Translations under genes and position numbers: made by a program
Assembly (NCBI RefSeq): GCF_017051705.1
Contig: NZ_JAFIDJ010000001.1
Location: 1,951,786 to 2,015,785, forward strand
DNA from: Algoriphagus lutimaris
GTDB taxonomy: Bacteria > Bacteroidota > Bacteroidia > Cytophagales > Cyclobacteriaceae
DNA: 64,000 nucleotides
Reading direction: 5' to 3'
Part shown: positions 8,246 to 17,735 of the stretch, in pieces
Position numbering within the stretch: the stretch's first letter is position 1
Layout of the letters: every line of letters begins with the position of its first letter
Notes under the pieces: model-generated
Told to the model about the DNA's origin: nothing
Seen by the model: the letters and a program-made list of their open reading frames with translations, nothing else
The model's database searches: none

Positions 8246-9568
8246 TCAATGGATAGGTTTCAAATTAAAGTTATCCTTCTTGAAATCCCAAGCCAATCCA
8301 ATACCAACAATCAAATACTCTAAGAATAAAATCCAAGGATTTTCTATGAAATCAACCTGACTATAGGCATGATAGGAAAGTATGGCTGAAAAAGTCCAGA
8401 ACACCATGGATTTCATTTGTGTCAAAAGGCTCAATCCAAAAGCCGGAATGATATACCATGGGTGAATGATTGGTTGAAGGAGTAAATAAACTAAATAGAT
8501 CAATACCCACATTTCAGCCAGTTGAGTCATTGATTCAGTTTTTTTCTTCCAAGAAATATAAATGATCCCAAGGAAGGTAATCCCACTGAGAATTTTGGTT
8601 AATGTTGCGATGGTATTGTATCCTTTTATCCAAAAACCTACCTCTCTAAGAAGGTAATAGACGGATGCATTGAATTCAAATTTCCCTTGATACAAGAGTA
8701 AACTGGTTTGAAGGCTTTTCCAGGAATTATCAATTACCAATGGGAGAAAACAGATCCCAAAAACAATTATTCCTCCAACCCAAAAACCCGCAGACTTCCT
8801 GACCGTCTTTATCCCCAAAAAGGAAGGAAGCAACATCAAAGGCAGTATTTTCAGACCGACGGCTAAAGACCAAAATGATCCTGAGGCAAAAAATTGCTGC
8901 TTTTTAAAGGCCCAAAGCGAAAGCAACAAAGCTAGCAAAACCAATCCCTCAAAGTGAAGATTTCCACTAAGCTCAAGTATCACAAAAGGGTTTAACCAAT
9001 AAAGAATCAATTTAGAATCCCCTCGCAATAGTTTCCATAATAAAATAAATACGCCTACTTCTGAAAGAATCAAAAGCATCCTGAGCCATATAATTCCATT
9101 CGAAACGTTTTGCTTAGAAAGATAGGATGCCCCAAAAAACAGAAGTTGGTTACTAGGTGGGTAAACGGAATAATAATTTGGAGAATTCATCAATCCGAAT
9201 AGACTGTCCAAAAAACTGGTTGAATCCTGAGCATGCGTTGCGATCCAATCCGAAGGCGTTTCAAGGTAAGGATTCTGATGAATTCTGATTAGCTCCCCAT
9301 CCCATAAAAATCGGGCATAATCTTCGGACCATTGAGGAGTGGAATTGAATAACAAGAGCCTTAAAAACAGGCCTGCAGTAAAAACTCCCAACCAATGGAT
9401 TTTAAAGTTCGAACTCCTATAAATCAATAGTAAAGCTGCAAAGCAGCAAGAATAAACCAGTAAGACTAACCCAAAGGAATCCCGTGGAATTTCACTTAAA
9501 AAATAGATTCCTACAGCTAAAATCAGCCATAATAAGAGTTGCCAAACTCGTTTAAGATTTTCCTTCAA
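8246..9568 (-). CDS. GT-C fold glycosyltransferase, polytopic (GT87-like mannosyltransferase)
   Basis: 440 residues, largely hydrophobic with about ten to twelve membrane helices. The first periplasmic loop, after helix 2-3, holds WSEDYARFLWDG (80-91) with acidic residues at 82, 83 and 90, the place where GT-C enzymes carry their catalytic acidic pair. The loop HQNPYLETP (97-105) that follows is typical of polyprenyl-phosphate-mannose-dependent enzymes (GT87/DUF2029-like). It would move a sugar from a lipid-linked donor onto a glycan or lipid outside the membrane. The donor could be made by the GT2 enzyme at 10452-11189. The start overlaps the upstream lipoprotein gene by four bases (9565-9568). 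Confidence 0.75.
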   Translation of the reverse strand: MKENLKRVWQLLLWLILAVGIYFLSEIPRDSFGLVLLVYSCCFAALLLIYRSSNFKIHWLGVFTAGLFLRLLLFNSTPQWSEDYARFLWDGELIRIHQNPYLETPSDWIATHAQDSTSFLDSLFGLMNSPNYYSVYPPSNQLLFFGASYLSKQNVSNGIIWLRMLLILSEVGVFILLWKLLRGDSKLILYWLNPFVILELSGNLHFEGLVLLALLLSLWAFKKQQFFASGSFWSLAVGLKILPLMLLPSFLGIKTVRKSAGFWVGGIIVFGICFLPLVIDNSWKSLQTSLLLYQGKFEFNASVYYLLREVGFWIKGYNTIATLTKILSGITFLGIIYISWKKKTESMTQLAEMWVLIYLVYLLLQPIIHPWYIIPAFGLSLLTQMKSMVFWTFSAILSYHAYSQVDFIENPWILFLEYLIVGIGLAWDFKKDNFNLKPIH

Positions 9569-10440
9569 AGCCCAAGAGCCCTTCTCAGCTCTTCATCATC
9601 TGTTCCGTTTCTATTCCAATAATCAAGCATTTCCATGCTTTTTCTAGTTCCTACTGTTCGCTCCACTTCTCCATTATCTTTGGTTTGAATTTCTTCCCAA
9701 GACAAAATCTCAAAAGGGAAGAATTTCTGATAACGGATGTTTAGCTTCCTATTGATGGATTTATATTCTATCGTAATTTCGGCTTGATTTCCGGAAACTT
9801 CTTTTTTGGAAATGGAGGCTCTCTCTACTTTTAAAGGAATATGGGAAAATCGCTGGAATATTAATGAAGGGATCAATCGAACATCTCCCTCGGGAACAAT
9901 AGACGGGTTAAGTCGGATGGTATTAAATATTTCATCTTCTGCTGCACCATCCAAGCTCAATTCTTGGTCCCCTTCCGATTCGAAGTAAGAAAACAACCGT
10001 GCTTTATATGAGCCATTTTTCCAGTTTAATTGGGTAAATGACTGCCCACACCATTCCGTGACAGAGGCGGTAATTTTAAAGGCATTTTCCTCATCATATA
10101 CTGGCGTAAAAACTGATAGCATGGTATGATAAGGATAGATTCCAGTCACAAACTCCCTAGTCATATTCATTTTCAGTACTTTACGGGCATCTGCCCCTGC
10201 ATCTTCAGGGTTATCCAGTTTCACTTGTTTTCTCCTCGAAAAGTCTTCTGTCACGAAAATCATCACTGCTTCTCCTTCACGCTTTTCCCCGTAACGGTAT
10301 TGCTCCAAATCAAAAACATTTATTTCAGCCTTCCCTTGGTACCAGTATTTGGAAAATTGATCCTCGTCAATACCTGATCGAGGCTTGACACCACAGCCGA
10401 AAAGCATGATGAAAGAAAAAAAGATTGCTAATTGTCTCAT
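9565..10440 (-). CDS. Lipoprotein of unknown function
   Basis: 291 residues with lipobox LFGC (Cys16). The mature protein is beta-rich, with an acidic start (SGIDEDQFSKYWYQGKAE) and repeated stretches of alternating polar and aromatic residues. A conserved-looking EWCGQSF lies near the middle. Relatives in Bacteroidota genomes are often labelled loosely, and I do not trust any enzymatic name. It is encoded between the GT2 gene (11 bases upstream) and the GT-C gene (four-base overlap), so it may help glycan export or assembly, which is inference. Confidence 0.65.
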   Translation of the reverse strand: MRQLAIFFSFIMLFGCGVKPRSGIDEDQFSKYWYQGKAEINVFDLEQYRYGEKREGEAVMIFVTEDFSRRKQVKLDNPEDAGADARKVLKMNMTREFVTGIYPYHTMLSVFTPVYDEENAFKITASVTEWCGQSFTQLNWKNGSYKARLFSYFESEGDQELSLDGAAEDEIFNTIRLNPSIVPEGDVRLIPSLIFQRFSHIPLKVERASISKKEVSGNQAEITIEYKSINRKLNIRYQKFFPFEILSWEEIQTKDNGEVERTVGTRKSMEMLDYWNRNGTDDEELRRALGL

Positions 10441-10451
10441 TTTAAATCAAT

Positions 10452-11189
10452 TTACCAATATTTAAAAATCGTCCAAATTATTTTGTAACCTGCACCGATC
10501 ACTCCTTTTACAGTTCCGCTCACTTTGGAGACACCTATCCTTTTTCTATAATTCACAGGCCTTTCTATATATCTAAAGCCTTTTTTATGCGCCTTGATTT
10601 GCATTTCAATGGTCCAACCAAAGTTTTGATCTTCCATATTCAAGCCCAATAACTTCTTCCAAGCAATCGCTCTAAAGGGACCAAGGTCGGAATAATTCGC
10701 TTTTTGAATATAGCGCATCATCGTGGTGGCAAGCCAATTTCCAAATACCTGAGGCAAGGTCATGGAACCTGCCTCCTTTTGACCTTTTGCTCTCGAACCA
10801 ATTACCAGATCTGCTTCATTCGCTATAATAGGCTCAACCAAACCCTTCATTTCCTCGGGGTAGTCACTGTAGTCTCCATCCAGAAACACGACTATGTCTG
10901 GCTGGACCTTTTGTTTTTCAATCCAAGACATGGCCGTTAAACAGGCTTTTCCATATCCTTTTTGAGGTTCAAAAACGACCACTGCACCCTCTTTTTCAGC
11001 AGCATCTTTGGTCCCATCAGTGGAATTATTATTGGCTACTACCACATGTCGGACGAAATCAGGAATTTCTCTGATCACAAGCGGGATGGATTTTTCCTCA
11101 TTGTATGCAGGAATAATCACATCAATAATAACTGGATTATTGAAATCGTTAGGATTTACCAAGACTATAAGCTTTGAATGAGGTAACAA
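10452..11189 (-). CDS. GT2 glycosyltransferase, polyprenyl-phosphate sugar synthase-like
   Basis: About 245 residues. A GT-A fold starts at VIIPAYNEE (24-32), with the metal-binding FLDGDYSDYP (102-111, Asp104-Gly-Asp106) and a nucleotide-binding NNNSTDGT (53-60). It lacks membrane helices, and its length and motifs match dolichol/undecaprenyl-phosphate mannose or glucose synthases (DPM1-like). Such enzymes load a sugar onto the lipid carrier used by GT-C transferases such as the 8246-9568 product. The ATG used here lies 41 bases inside the upstream cellulose-synthase-like gene; a TTG ten codons later would still leave an overlap. The start is therefore not certain. Confidence 0.8.
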   Translation of the reverse strand: MLPHSKLIVLVNPNDFNNPVIIDVIIPAYNEEKSIPLVIREIPDFVRHVVVANNNSTDGTKDAAEKEGAVVVFEPQKGYGKACLTAMSWIEKQKVQPDIVVFLDGDYSDYPEEMKGLVEPIIANEADLVIGSRAKGQKEAGSMTLPQVFGNWLATTMMRYIQKANYSDLGPFRAIAWKKLLGLNMEDQNFGWTIEMQIKAHKKGFRYIERPVNYRKRIGVSKVSGTVKGVIGAGYKIIWTIFKYW

Positions 11190-12621
11190 AAACCAAACTA
11201 TATCCCAGGGCTAACATGAGATGAAAAGGGAGCATTTCGTAGGTTCCCCATTGGATATGGAGGAAAACCATCCCCCAAAAGATCAGTGCAAATAAGCCTT
11301 CGAAATAGGTGGTAATCGGTATTCTGAAATTAATATAATTATTCGATTGCAGACCTTGTTTTCCACCCTCCAAATTAAACTTTGGGGTTCGGATAAATGG
11401 AGATTTCTTTCCCGAAAGCCCCTCCCAAACCGCCTGCGCATTGTGAAGGGCCAATCCCATAGAAACAGAGAGGAATAAAGGAAGCTGCCAAAACACTTGG
11501 CCAAGGCTTTTGATAAATGACCTTCTGGCATAGAAATAAGAAACCAGGTATACCCCTGCAATGATTACGAATCCAATCATAAATACTCCTGCTAACTTGA
11601 AAAGTTTTTCAGGAATCAATCCGGTGACACCTGCCCACCATACTCCGATGCTACTAAAACTCACCAGTAAAATCGCGATGAAAATACTACTGTTAAATAA
11701 ATGGGCGAAAGCATGAAATTTCACTCGAAAAGGAAGAGTCTGAGCCATCACTCCATGTATATGTTTGACAGCGCATTCTGCTCCCCCTTTGGTCCATCTA
11801 AACTGCTGAGATTTCACAGCCGACATAATAGGAGGAAGCTCAGCAGGAGATTCGATCTCCGGCCTATATACAAATTCCCATCCTTTTCGTTGAGCACGAT
11901 AACTTAAATCAAGATCTTCTGTGAGAGTATCATCATGCCAATTTCCTGCATCAAGGATACAGCTCTTCCTCCAAATTCCACCTGTTCCATTAAAGTTGAT
12001 GAAAGCTTGCTGATTATTTCTACCCATTTGTTCGATGAGAAAATGTGCATCTAAAGCAAATGCCTGTAAGCGGGTTAGCAAAGAATAATTTCTATTCAGA
12101 TGAGTCCATCTAGTCTGGACCATACCAATCTTATCTGTGCTGAAAAATGGCAAGGTCTTGAGGAGAAAATCGGGATCCGGAACAAAATCCGCATCAAAAA
12201 TTGCAATAAATTCACCACTTGCTTTTTCCAGCCCATCCTTCAAGGCCCCAGCTTTAAAACCTGCTCTATTGGTTCGATGTATATATTGGAAATTTATATC
12301 GGGAAATTGGGCAATCTTACTTTTCAGTAAGTCCGCAGTTTCATCGGTGCTGTCGTCTAACACTTGGATTTCCAATAATTCTTTAGGGTAATTCAATTTG
12401 GAGGCAGCCTCAATCAGGCGTTCTACCACATATAATTCATTGAATACGGGAAGCTGAACTGTCACTTTCGGCCAATTTTCCATTTCCTTTACCGGAATAC
12501 TAGCCAACTTTTTTCTAGCCTTCCAAAAATTCCAAAGGAGGTTACCTTGGGCAAGGCTATAAACAAATATAAATAGCATCCCCAGGATATATGTTCCTAT
12601 CAATAGGTAAAGAAAGATCAT
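11149..12621 (-). CDS. Processive GT2 glycosyltransferase, cellulose-synthase-like
   Basis: 490 residues. One N-terminal membrane helix (about 2-24), then a GT-A domain with LDDSTDE (88-94), DAD (143-145), TED (234-236) and QQFRW (272-276), the full D-D-D-QxxRW set of processive family-2 enzymes. Four or so C-terminal membrane helices (about 300-490) would form the export channel. These proteins polymerise and extrude a beta-linked glycan, and the CslA-like subgroup makes mannan or glucomannan. A GH113-like beta-mannanase in the same operon would fit a mannan-like product, but this is inference. The start abuts the stop of the Fe-S protein gene. Confidence 0.85.
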   Translation of the reverse strand: MIFLYLLIGTYILGMLFIFVYSLAQGNLLWNFWKARKKLASIPVKEMENWPKVTVQLPVFNELYVVERLIEAASKLNYPKELLEIQVLDDSTDETADLLKSKIAQFPDINFQYIHRTNRAGFKAGALKDGLEKASGEFIAIFDADFVPDPDFLLKTLPFFSTDKIGMVQTRWTHLNRNYSLLTRLQAFALDAHFLIEQMGRNNQQAFINFNGTGGIWRKSCILDAGNWHDDTLTEDLDLSYRAQRKGWEFVYRPEIESPAELPPIMSAVKSQQFRWTKGGAECAVKHIHGVMAQTLPFRVKFHAFAHLFNSSIFIAILLVSFSSIGVWWAGVTGLIPEKLFKLAGVFMIGFVIIAGVYLVSYFYARRSFIKSLGQVFWQLPLFLSVSMGLALHNAQAVWEGLSGKKSPFIRTPKFNLEGGKQGLQSNNYINFRIPITTYFEGLFALIFWGMVFLHIQWGTYEMLPFHLMLALGYSLVFVTSFKAYSLGKS

Positions 12622-14166
12622 TTAGGCGTTCAACTTTATGGAATCATTTCCAATAATAATGGGCAATTCATTGATTCTACCTTCTTCCGAATCATTCTCC
12701 AGTTTTAACACCCCTCTTGGGCAAACTGAAGAACAAACTCCGCAACCCACGCAGCTGGATCGGACAATGTTTTGGCCTCTTTGAGCATACCATCGTACAT
12801 CAATCCCCATTTCGCAATAGGTAGAACAGTTTCCACAAGAAATACACTGCCCCCCGTTGGTAGTAATTCTAAACCTAGACTTAAATCGCTGAACGATTCC
12901 TAAATACGCGGCGAGAGGGCAACCAAATCTGCACCATACTCTATTGCCCATAAAAGGATAAAATCCTGTCCCAACTACTCCTGCAAAAGCTGATCCTATA
13001 GCAAAACCATAAAACGAATGTAACTGGTTCGTTACATTTCCCAAAAGGGAAAATCCTGAAAAATAATTGGCAATAGTCAAAAGCGTCATTACCACAGCTA
13101 AAACCAATACACTATGAATAATTACCCGTTCATATTTCCAGGCTTTTAAACGCTTGTCAGATAACTGTCTATACGGGTCACCTAAAGTTTCAGCCAAACC
13201 ACCACAACCGCAAACCCAGGAACAATACCATCTTTTTCCAAAGAAATAGGTGAATACCGGTACCCCAATAATTATCAGTAATATCCCCCAAATCAACATA
13301 AACATACCTACTCCTCCTCCACTAAGAAAGGTGTCTATCTGGTAGTCATAGAAGAAATCATAATCCAGAGGCCATATGTTTTTAAAATCAAAATAAGGCT
13401 GATTAAATAACACCAGAATTTCAGGTATCAAAAAAGCAAAGGCCGTTTGAAAAAACATGACCGAGGCAGTTCTAAGCTGTTGGTATTTATTCCCTCTATA
13501 CTTTCGAAACATCCTGATTCCCATCACTAGGATTGCAAGGGTGTAGATAAATCCATAGAGAAACCATTGACTGGCCGGATTACCACTTAAAATCTGACTC
13601 AAGGGATCCACCATGGCCACCAAATTGACCAGATAAGCTGGATACCAATACAAGATGATGTAAAAGAGAATTAGATAGGCACCGGTTATCATCCCCATCC
13701 AGCCCCTATTTTTCATCGCAGAATGAAATATCCCATTATTCTTAACCCCTTCGGATTCGCCTTGATAGCTAGGAAGGTTGTACATCAGTCCCCCTATGAC
13801 TGCTAATCCTACCGAAAGCAGTAAGAAGAATATTGGGTTATCCTTTACGGGGCTACTTAGTGAAGCTTTCGCCAAAGGAAAACTATAATCGTCCCAGATG
13901 ACTTCATCCCATAAGGACTGTGCTTTTAATTGGTCATTATATTGATTGAAATATTCGTTGAAACTTCCAATAAAAGAAAAGTTAGAATCGAATTCCTCCC
14001 CATAAATTGGAGCAAGAATTTCCACCATCTTTTCTTGGTGTATATCCTTTGTGTTTTCTAATACTAGCGTTTCTGTCAGTTTATAACTCCCTATAAATGG
14101 AATTACAGTAAAGAGTCCTAGTCCAAACAAAAACAGTAGTATGCCTATTTTTTGAATCAATTTCAT
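12622..14166 (-). CDS. Polytopic membrane protein with two [4Fe-4S] clusters (NapH/NosR-like)
   Basis: 514 residues. The N-terminal 150 residues include a first membrane helix, a soluble loop and a second helix. At least six further helices follow, with Cys-rich loops WYCSWVCGCGG and WCRFGCP near helix ends, as in the NapH/NosR/CcoG family. The C-terminal ferredoxin-like part has two complete CxxCxxCxxxC sets: Cys441, 444, 447, 451 and Cys472, 475, 478, 482. It should pass electrons between a quinol or flavoprotein and a periplasmic acceptor. Its start overlaps the FAD oxidoreductase gene by four bases (14163-14166), which makes that flavoprotein the likely partner. The acceptor is unknown. 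Confidence 0.85.
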   Translation of the reverse strand: MKLIQKIGILLFLFGLGLFTVIPFIGSYKLTETLVLENTKDIHQEKMVEILAPIYGEEFDSNFSFIGSFNEYFNQYNDQLKAQSLWDEVIWDDYSFPLAKASLSSPVKDNPIFFLLLSVGLAVIGGLMYNLPSYQGESEGVKNNGIFHSAMKNRGWMGMITGAYLILFYIILYWYPAYLVNLVAMVDPLSQILSGNPASQWFLYGFIYTLAILVMGIRMFRKYRGNKYQQLRTASVMFFQTAFAFLIPEILVLFNQPYFDFKNIWPLDYDFFYDYQIDTFLSGGGVGMFMLIWGILLIIIGVPVFTYFFGKRWYCSWVCGCGGLAETLGDPYRQLSDKRLKAWKYERVIIHSVLVLAVVMTLLTIANYFSGFSLLGNVTNQLHSFYGFAIGSAFAGVVGTGFYPFMGNRVWCRFGCPLAAYLGIVQRFKSRFRITTNGGQCISCGNCSTYCEMGIDVRWYAQRGQNIVRSSCVGCGVCSSVCPRGVLKLENDSEEGRINELPIIIGNDSIKLNA

Positions 14167-15518
14167 ATGCTTGCTCCCAGAAGTTTTTGGATGAAAGTTC
14201 TCTTCCCAATTTTAATAGCTGTTCCAAATTGGGCATTAAAAGCTTTTTGAATTTCTTGGATGTAAGGGGCAAAAAACTCAGGATCAAAATTGGCCTTCTC
14301 CAGCTGTGCAATAACTTGTTCTCCCTTCCACTTCTCATGGATGACTTTGTCAAAGAATTCATGTTTCAGACGAAATCCAAAATTATTCACGCCTTGAATG
14401 GTGCCATCTTTTAGCATTAACATCCGAAATGCTACCTTTCCTGATGAATGTTCCCAAAAGAAAGAGTCAAATTTCTCAGATGACCATTGGGGAGGAACAG
14501 CCCCATAAGTCTGGTACTCAATATCCAAAAACTTTGCAGAATTAAACCAAACACCCGGTTGATAGGGAGTGGGTTTTCCATGTAGTGTATAAGCCAATGT
14601 CTCCCCATGCATTCTTCCAGTATACCATACCTGCTCCACTACATTTCTATCTGGTGCCGGAATTTGATGAAACTCTGCACAATCTCCAATTGCATATACA
14701 TTCGGGATATTGGTTTGGAAGAGGGAGTCTACTTTTACTCCTCTGTTTACTTCCAGTTTACTTTCTCTAAGAAAATCAATATTTGGAGTCACCCCTGCTG
14801 TCAAACCTACAAACTGGCAGTAAATTTCCTCTCCAGAGGAAGTAATCACAGATTTTACCCGTCCATGTTGATCTGAAACAATTTCCTTTAATTCAGTTTT
14901 CAACCTTAAATCAATATGATGCGTCAACACATGCCTTCCTACCAACTCCGACTCTTCTTTTGGTAGCACATTATTCCAAAAACCTTCCTCTCTCACCAAA
15001 AATGTCACGGGGATCTTTCGATAAGCCAACATTTCAGCCATTTCAATCCCAATCAAACCTCCTCCTACAATCACTGCTTTCTCCACACCACCCTTTGTCA
15101 AATCTTCCATCGACTCTAAATCCTGCTTCGAATACAGCCCTTGTACCCCCAATAGATCCTGCCCTGGCCAACCAAATTTATTTGGTTTTGATCCGGTGGC
15201 AATCACCAACTCATTATAGTTTAATTCGGTCGTCGATTGAAACTTGAGTATTTTGTTATCAAAATCAACCTCCTTCACCCAATCTTGGAGCAGTTCAATT
15301 CGATTCTTTTCCCAAAACCAAGGCTCATAGGGTTGCGTATGTTCAAACTTCATATGCCCCATGTAGACATACATCAAGGCTGTTCTTGAAAAAAAGTACT
15401 TCGATTCCCCTGAAATTAAAGTAATCCGAATCTGATCATCCAATTTCCTTAATTGACGGGCACATGTGACTCCGGAAATTCCATTGCCAATAATCACAAC
15501 GTGTCGGGTTTCACTCAT
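14163..15518 (-). CDS. FAD-dependent pyridine nucleotide-disulfide family oxidoreductase
   Basis: 451 residues. An FAD-binding GNGISG (11-16), ATGS (107-110), a NAD(P)-binding GGGLIG (152-157) and the second FAD motif AIGDC (276-280) define a NirB/rubredoxin-reductase/AIF-type flavoprotein. No redox-active CxxC is present next to the FAD motif, so it is not a disulfide reductase of the lipoamide type. The C-terminal 130 residues are longer than in minimal ferredoxin reductases and carry many aromatic residues. It is cytoplasmic. It is encoded first in the tight operon and is translationally coupled with the membrane Fe-S protein, so it probably feeds NAD(P)H electrons into it. Confidence 0.85.
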   Translation of the reverse strand: MSETRHVVIIGNGISGVTCARQLRKLDDQIRITLISGESKYFFSRTALMYVYMGHMKFEHTQPYEPWFWEKNRIELLQDWVKEVDFDNKILKFQSTTELNYNELVIATGSKPNKFGWPGQDLLGVQGLYSKQDLESMEDLTKGGVEKAVIVGGGLIGIEMAEMLAYRKIPVTFLVREEGFWNNVLPKEESELVGRHVLTHHIDLRLKTELKEIVSDQHGRVKSVITSSGEEIYCQFVGLTAGVTPNIDFLRESKLEVNRGVKVDSLFQTNIPNVYAIGDCAEFHQIPAPDRNVVEQVWYTGRMHGETLAYTLHGKPTPYQPGVWFNSAKFLDIEYQTYGAVPPQWSSEKFDSFFWEHSSGKVAFRMLMLKDGTIQGVNNFGFRLKHEFFDKVIHEKWKGEQVIAQLEKANFDPEFFAPYIQEIQKAFNAQFGTAIKIGKRTFIQKLLGASI

Positions 15519-15574
15519 TAAAAGGGCTGGTTTTCTGAATTTTGTAAACTATTACCTGAATCTAAAATCATCAA

Positions 15575-16402
15575 TTACTTCTTATTGAGATTCCAATCGT
15601 AATCCAAGTAACTGATTTTTGCATTCTTATCAATTTTCACGCGGCTGTATTGATTCAAATAATCAATTAAACTGCCCTCATTCGTGAAATCTCCCTTAAA
15701 CCAAGAAAAGATCGAGGAAATCTGAATAGAATTTTTGGTGATTTTATTCCTTACCCCATCATTTATAAATGCAATAGCTTGTTTGTTGAGTTGCTCCTCA
15801 AGTTTTGAAACCATAAATGCCTCATTCAAAAGAGGTGGGCACGATATAGAAGCACAGTTCACCGCAAAATGAATTCTTGGTTCATCAAATTCTTTCCTCA
15901 AGATCCCATGTTCAATTTCATCCAAGTTAAATTCTTCTCCTCCTATCTCAAAGAATTTATAATGCCATACATCACTGATCATTGGGATTTTTAAAACAGG
16001 TCCTAGGTCCTTGATACTTTTGGTAGGATAATTATCTACGATTAATTTAACTGTAAACCCATTGTAAGCATTGATCCAATAGACTAATTGCTCTTCCTTG
16101 GACCAGGTTTCTTTATTAGGCGGATGATCACTCAAAGTCTGGAGGTAAAAGTTGAGTTTGGATTGATCAGATACAAAACCCTCATAATCTACCATACCCT
16201 TTGCGTCCACATGTTTTTTCAGGAGTTCATCCCAAGCCTGATGGTCAGGGACTTTTACCTCTTTCGATTTTACCGATGGCCCTTCAGGTACTATTTTTGT
16301 TCCCCTCGAAGCCTCAGAGTTTGAACTTTGACATGCTAAAAAGAAAAATGCTATTCCCGCAAATAAATAGTTTTCAATACTGTTCATGATGTTGTTTTTC
16401 AT
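15575..16402 (-). CDS. DUF547 lipoprotein
   Basis: 275 residues with a lipoprotein signal (Cys24 in FFLACQSS). The DUF547 hallmarks are present: WINAYN (109-114), a conserved WHYKFF segment (146-151) and NCASISCPP (182-190) with Cys183 and Cys188. The family is alpha/beta, found in periplasm-exposed proteins of Bacteroidota, Proteobacteria and plants, and has no settled function. The paired Cys and nearby His suggest a papain-like or redox site, but this is inference. An internal ATG at codon 6 would also keep the signal. It lies 56 bases before the FAD oxidoreductase gene on the same strand. Confidence 0.85.
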   Translation of the reverse strand: MKNNIMNSIENYLFAGIAFFFLACQSSNSEASRGTKIVPEGPSVKSKEVKVPDHQAWDELLKKHVDAKGMVDYEGFVSDQSKLNFYLQTLSDHPPNKETWSKEEQLVYWINAYNGFTVKLIVDNYPTKSIKDLGPVLKIPMISDVWHYKFFEIGGEEFNLDEIEHGILRKEFDEPRIHFAVNCASISCPPLLNEAFMVSKLEEQLNKQAIAFINDGVRNKITKNSIQISSIFSWFKGDFTNEGSLIDYLNQYSRVKIDKNAKISYLDYDWNLNKK

Positions 16403-16469
16403 CTCATACGGTCTATACCAGTCGAAGATCAGGCAAAAGCAGCTATGTCATCCACTTGACAGATTTCCT

Positions 16470-17012
16470 TCAATACACTTTTTCACCTTTATTGAGCCAG
16501 ATTCCCCAGCTTTTGGAATAAGTATGTACTTTTTGGGTTCGTTTATCTTCATGATAAAGTGGAAGTCCCTCATTCGACCATTGGATAATTCCCCCATAAA
16601 GGTTGTACACATATTTGAACCCATTGGCTTTTAATTGTTCACCAATATTCTGAGATCTAGCCCCTACGGTACAATATACCAACACTGGTTTTTCCTTATC
16701 CAAGTCTGCTACATTAGCTAAGTCAAAAGTATCATATCCGACCCAATGAGCTCCCTTTAAGTGGGAAACTTCAAATTCTTCTTTTTCTCTAGAATCTACC
16801 ACTTGAAATTCTGACAAATCGTTGATTTCAGATGGTTTAAGGACAGGAAAATCACTGTCATACAGAGTGCTTAACAAGGTTCTGTAAGCGATTGATTGGG
16901 CATTTCCATTCAATGCTACGAACATCACCAAAATGAATAAGAATAATTTAGGGAGATAAACTGGAATGCGATTCAAGGCTGTCATAATAATGAAACCTAC
17001 GAGCCTCCCCAA
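16470..17012 (-). CDS. Exported single-domain rhodanese
   Basis: 180 residues. A hydrophobic signal region (about 19-36) ends at NGNA before residue 40, so the domain is likely periplasmic. The rhodanese domain (about 58-160) has the start DSREKEEFE (73-81) and the active loop CTVGARS (114-120) with Cys114, the persulfide carrier. Six-residue loops of this kind after the Cys fit sulfur transfer rather than phosphatase activity. A second ATG at codon 10 gives a more normal signal length. It follows the Crp/Fnr gene after 9 bases on the same strand and may be controlled with it. Confidence 0.85.
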   Translation of the reverse strand: MGRLVGFIIMTALNRIPVYLPKLFLFILVMFVALNGNAQSIAYRTLLSTLYDSDFPVLKPSEINDLSEFQVVDSREKEEFEVSHLKGAHWVGYDTFDLANVADLDKEKPVLVYCTVGARSQNIGEQLKANGFKYVYNLYGGIIQWSNEGLPLYHEDKRTQKVHTYSKSWGIWLNKGEKVY

Positions 17013-17021
17013 GGGTTCATA

Positions 17022-17735
17022 TTATGCGTAAAAATCTGACAATCTTGCCAAACCTCTTCTGTCTTTAATGACAATACGCTTGCCTTCCAAAGCTATTAAA
17101 TTGTCTTTCTTGAACTCAGAAAGTAAACGAATCACTGATTCAGTTGCTGTTCCTACCATACTTGCAATCTCTTCCCGGCTCAATACCAAATCAATTTTCT
17201 GACTTTCTCCACCTTCTACGCCATAAGAGTTTCCCAATTGAAGAAGTACAAATGCCAATCGCTCTCTGATACTTTTTTGTGTAGCATCAGTCAATTTTTC
17301 TTCCATCACTCCAAGTTCATGGCTCAATGCTTTTGTAATTCTTTTAAAAAATGGGGTATTACTGGATAAGGTAGTCAAAAAGGCTTCTTTAGGAATGAAA
17401 CAGATTTTGGCATCTTCAACGATCATTGCAGAGTTCGTATAATTCTCTTCCCCTAGCAATGCAGAATAACCTAAGAAGTCCCCTTTTTGAGATAAGTGAA
17501 TGATTTGCTCTTTTCCATTGGATGCAGTTTTATAGATTTTTACTACTCCGGAATTGATACAAAATATCCCTAAAGGCTTGGTCCCTTCATAATAAAGAAT
17601 CTGGCCTTTTTTATGAGAAATAAGGTTTTTATTATCCGAGATTGTGCATACATGCTGCTCTGGTAAATCCGAAAAAAGAGAGAATTTTCTGCTTGCACAA
17701 AGCTCACAAGGCGTATTTCCAGAATGACCACTCAT
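17022..17735 (-). CDS. Crp/Fnr-family transcription regulator
   Basis: 237 residues: cyclic-nucleotide-binding-like beta-barrel (about 20-130), dimer helix (about 135-165) and winged helix with recognition region LSREEIASMVGTATESVIR (185-203). The N-terminus has Cys10, Cys13 and Cys30, with a further Cys59, a pattern reminiscent of FNR-type [4Fe-4S] ligands, so oxygen or NO sensing is possible but not shown. The barrel lacks an obvious full cAMP-binding motif. A perfect 16-base palindrome overlaps its start codon, which suggests self-control. The downstream rhodanese gene starts 9 bases after its stop. Confidence 0.85.
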   Translation of the reverse strand: MSGHSGNTPCELCASRKFSLFSDLPEQHVCTISDNKNLISHKKGQILYYEGTKPLGIFCINSGVVKIYKTASNGKEQIIHLSQKGDFLGYSALLGEENYTNSAMIVEDAKICFIPKEAFLTTLSSNTPFFKRITKALSHELGVMEEKLTDATQKSIRERLAFVLLQLGNSYGVEGGESQKIDLVLSREEIASMVGTATESVIRLLSEFKKDNLIALEGKRIVIKDRRGLARLSDFYA

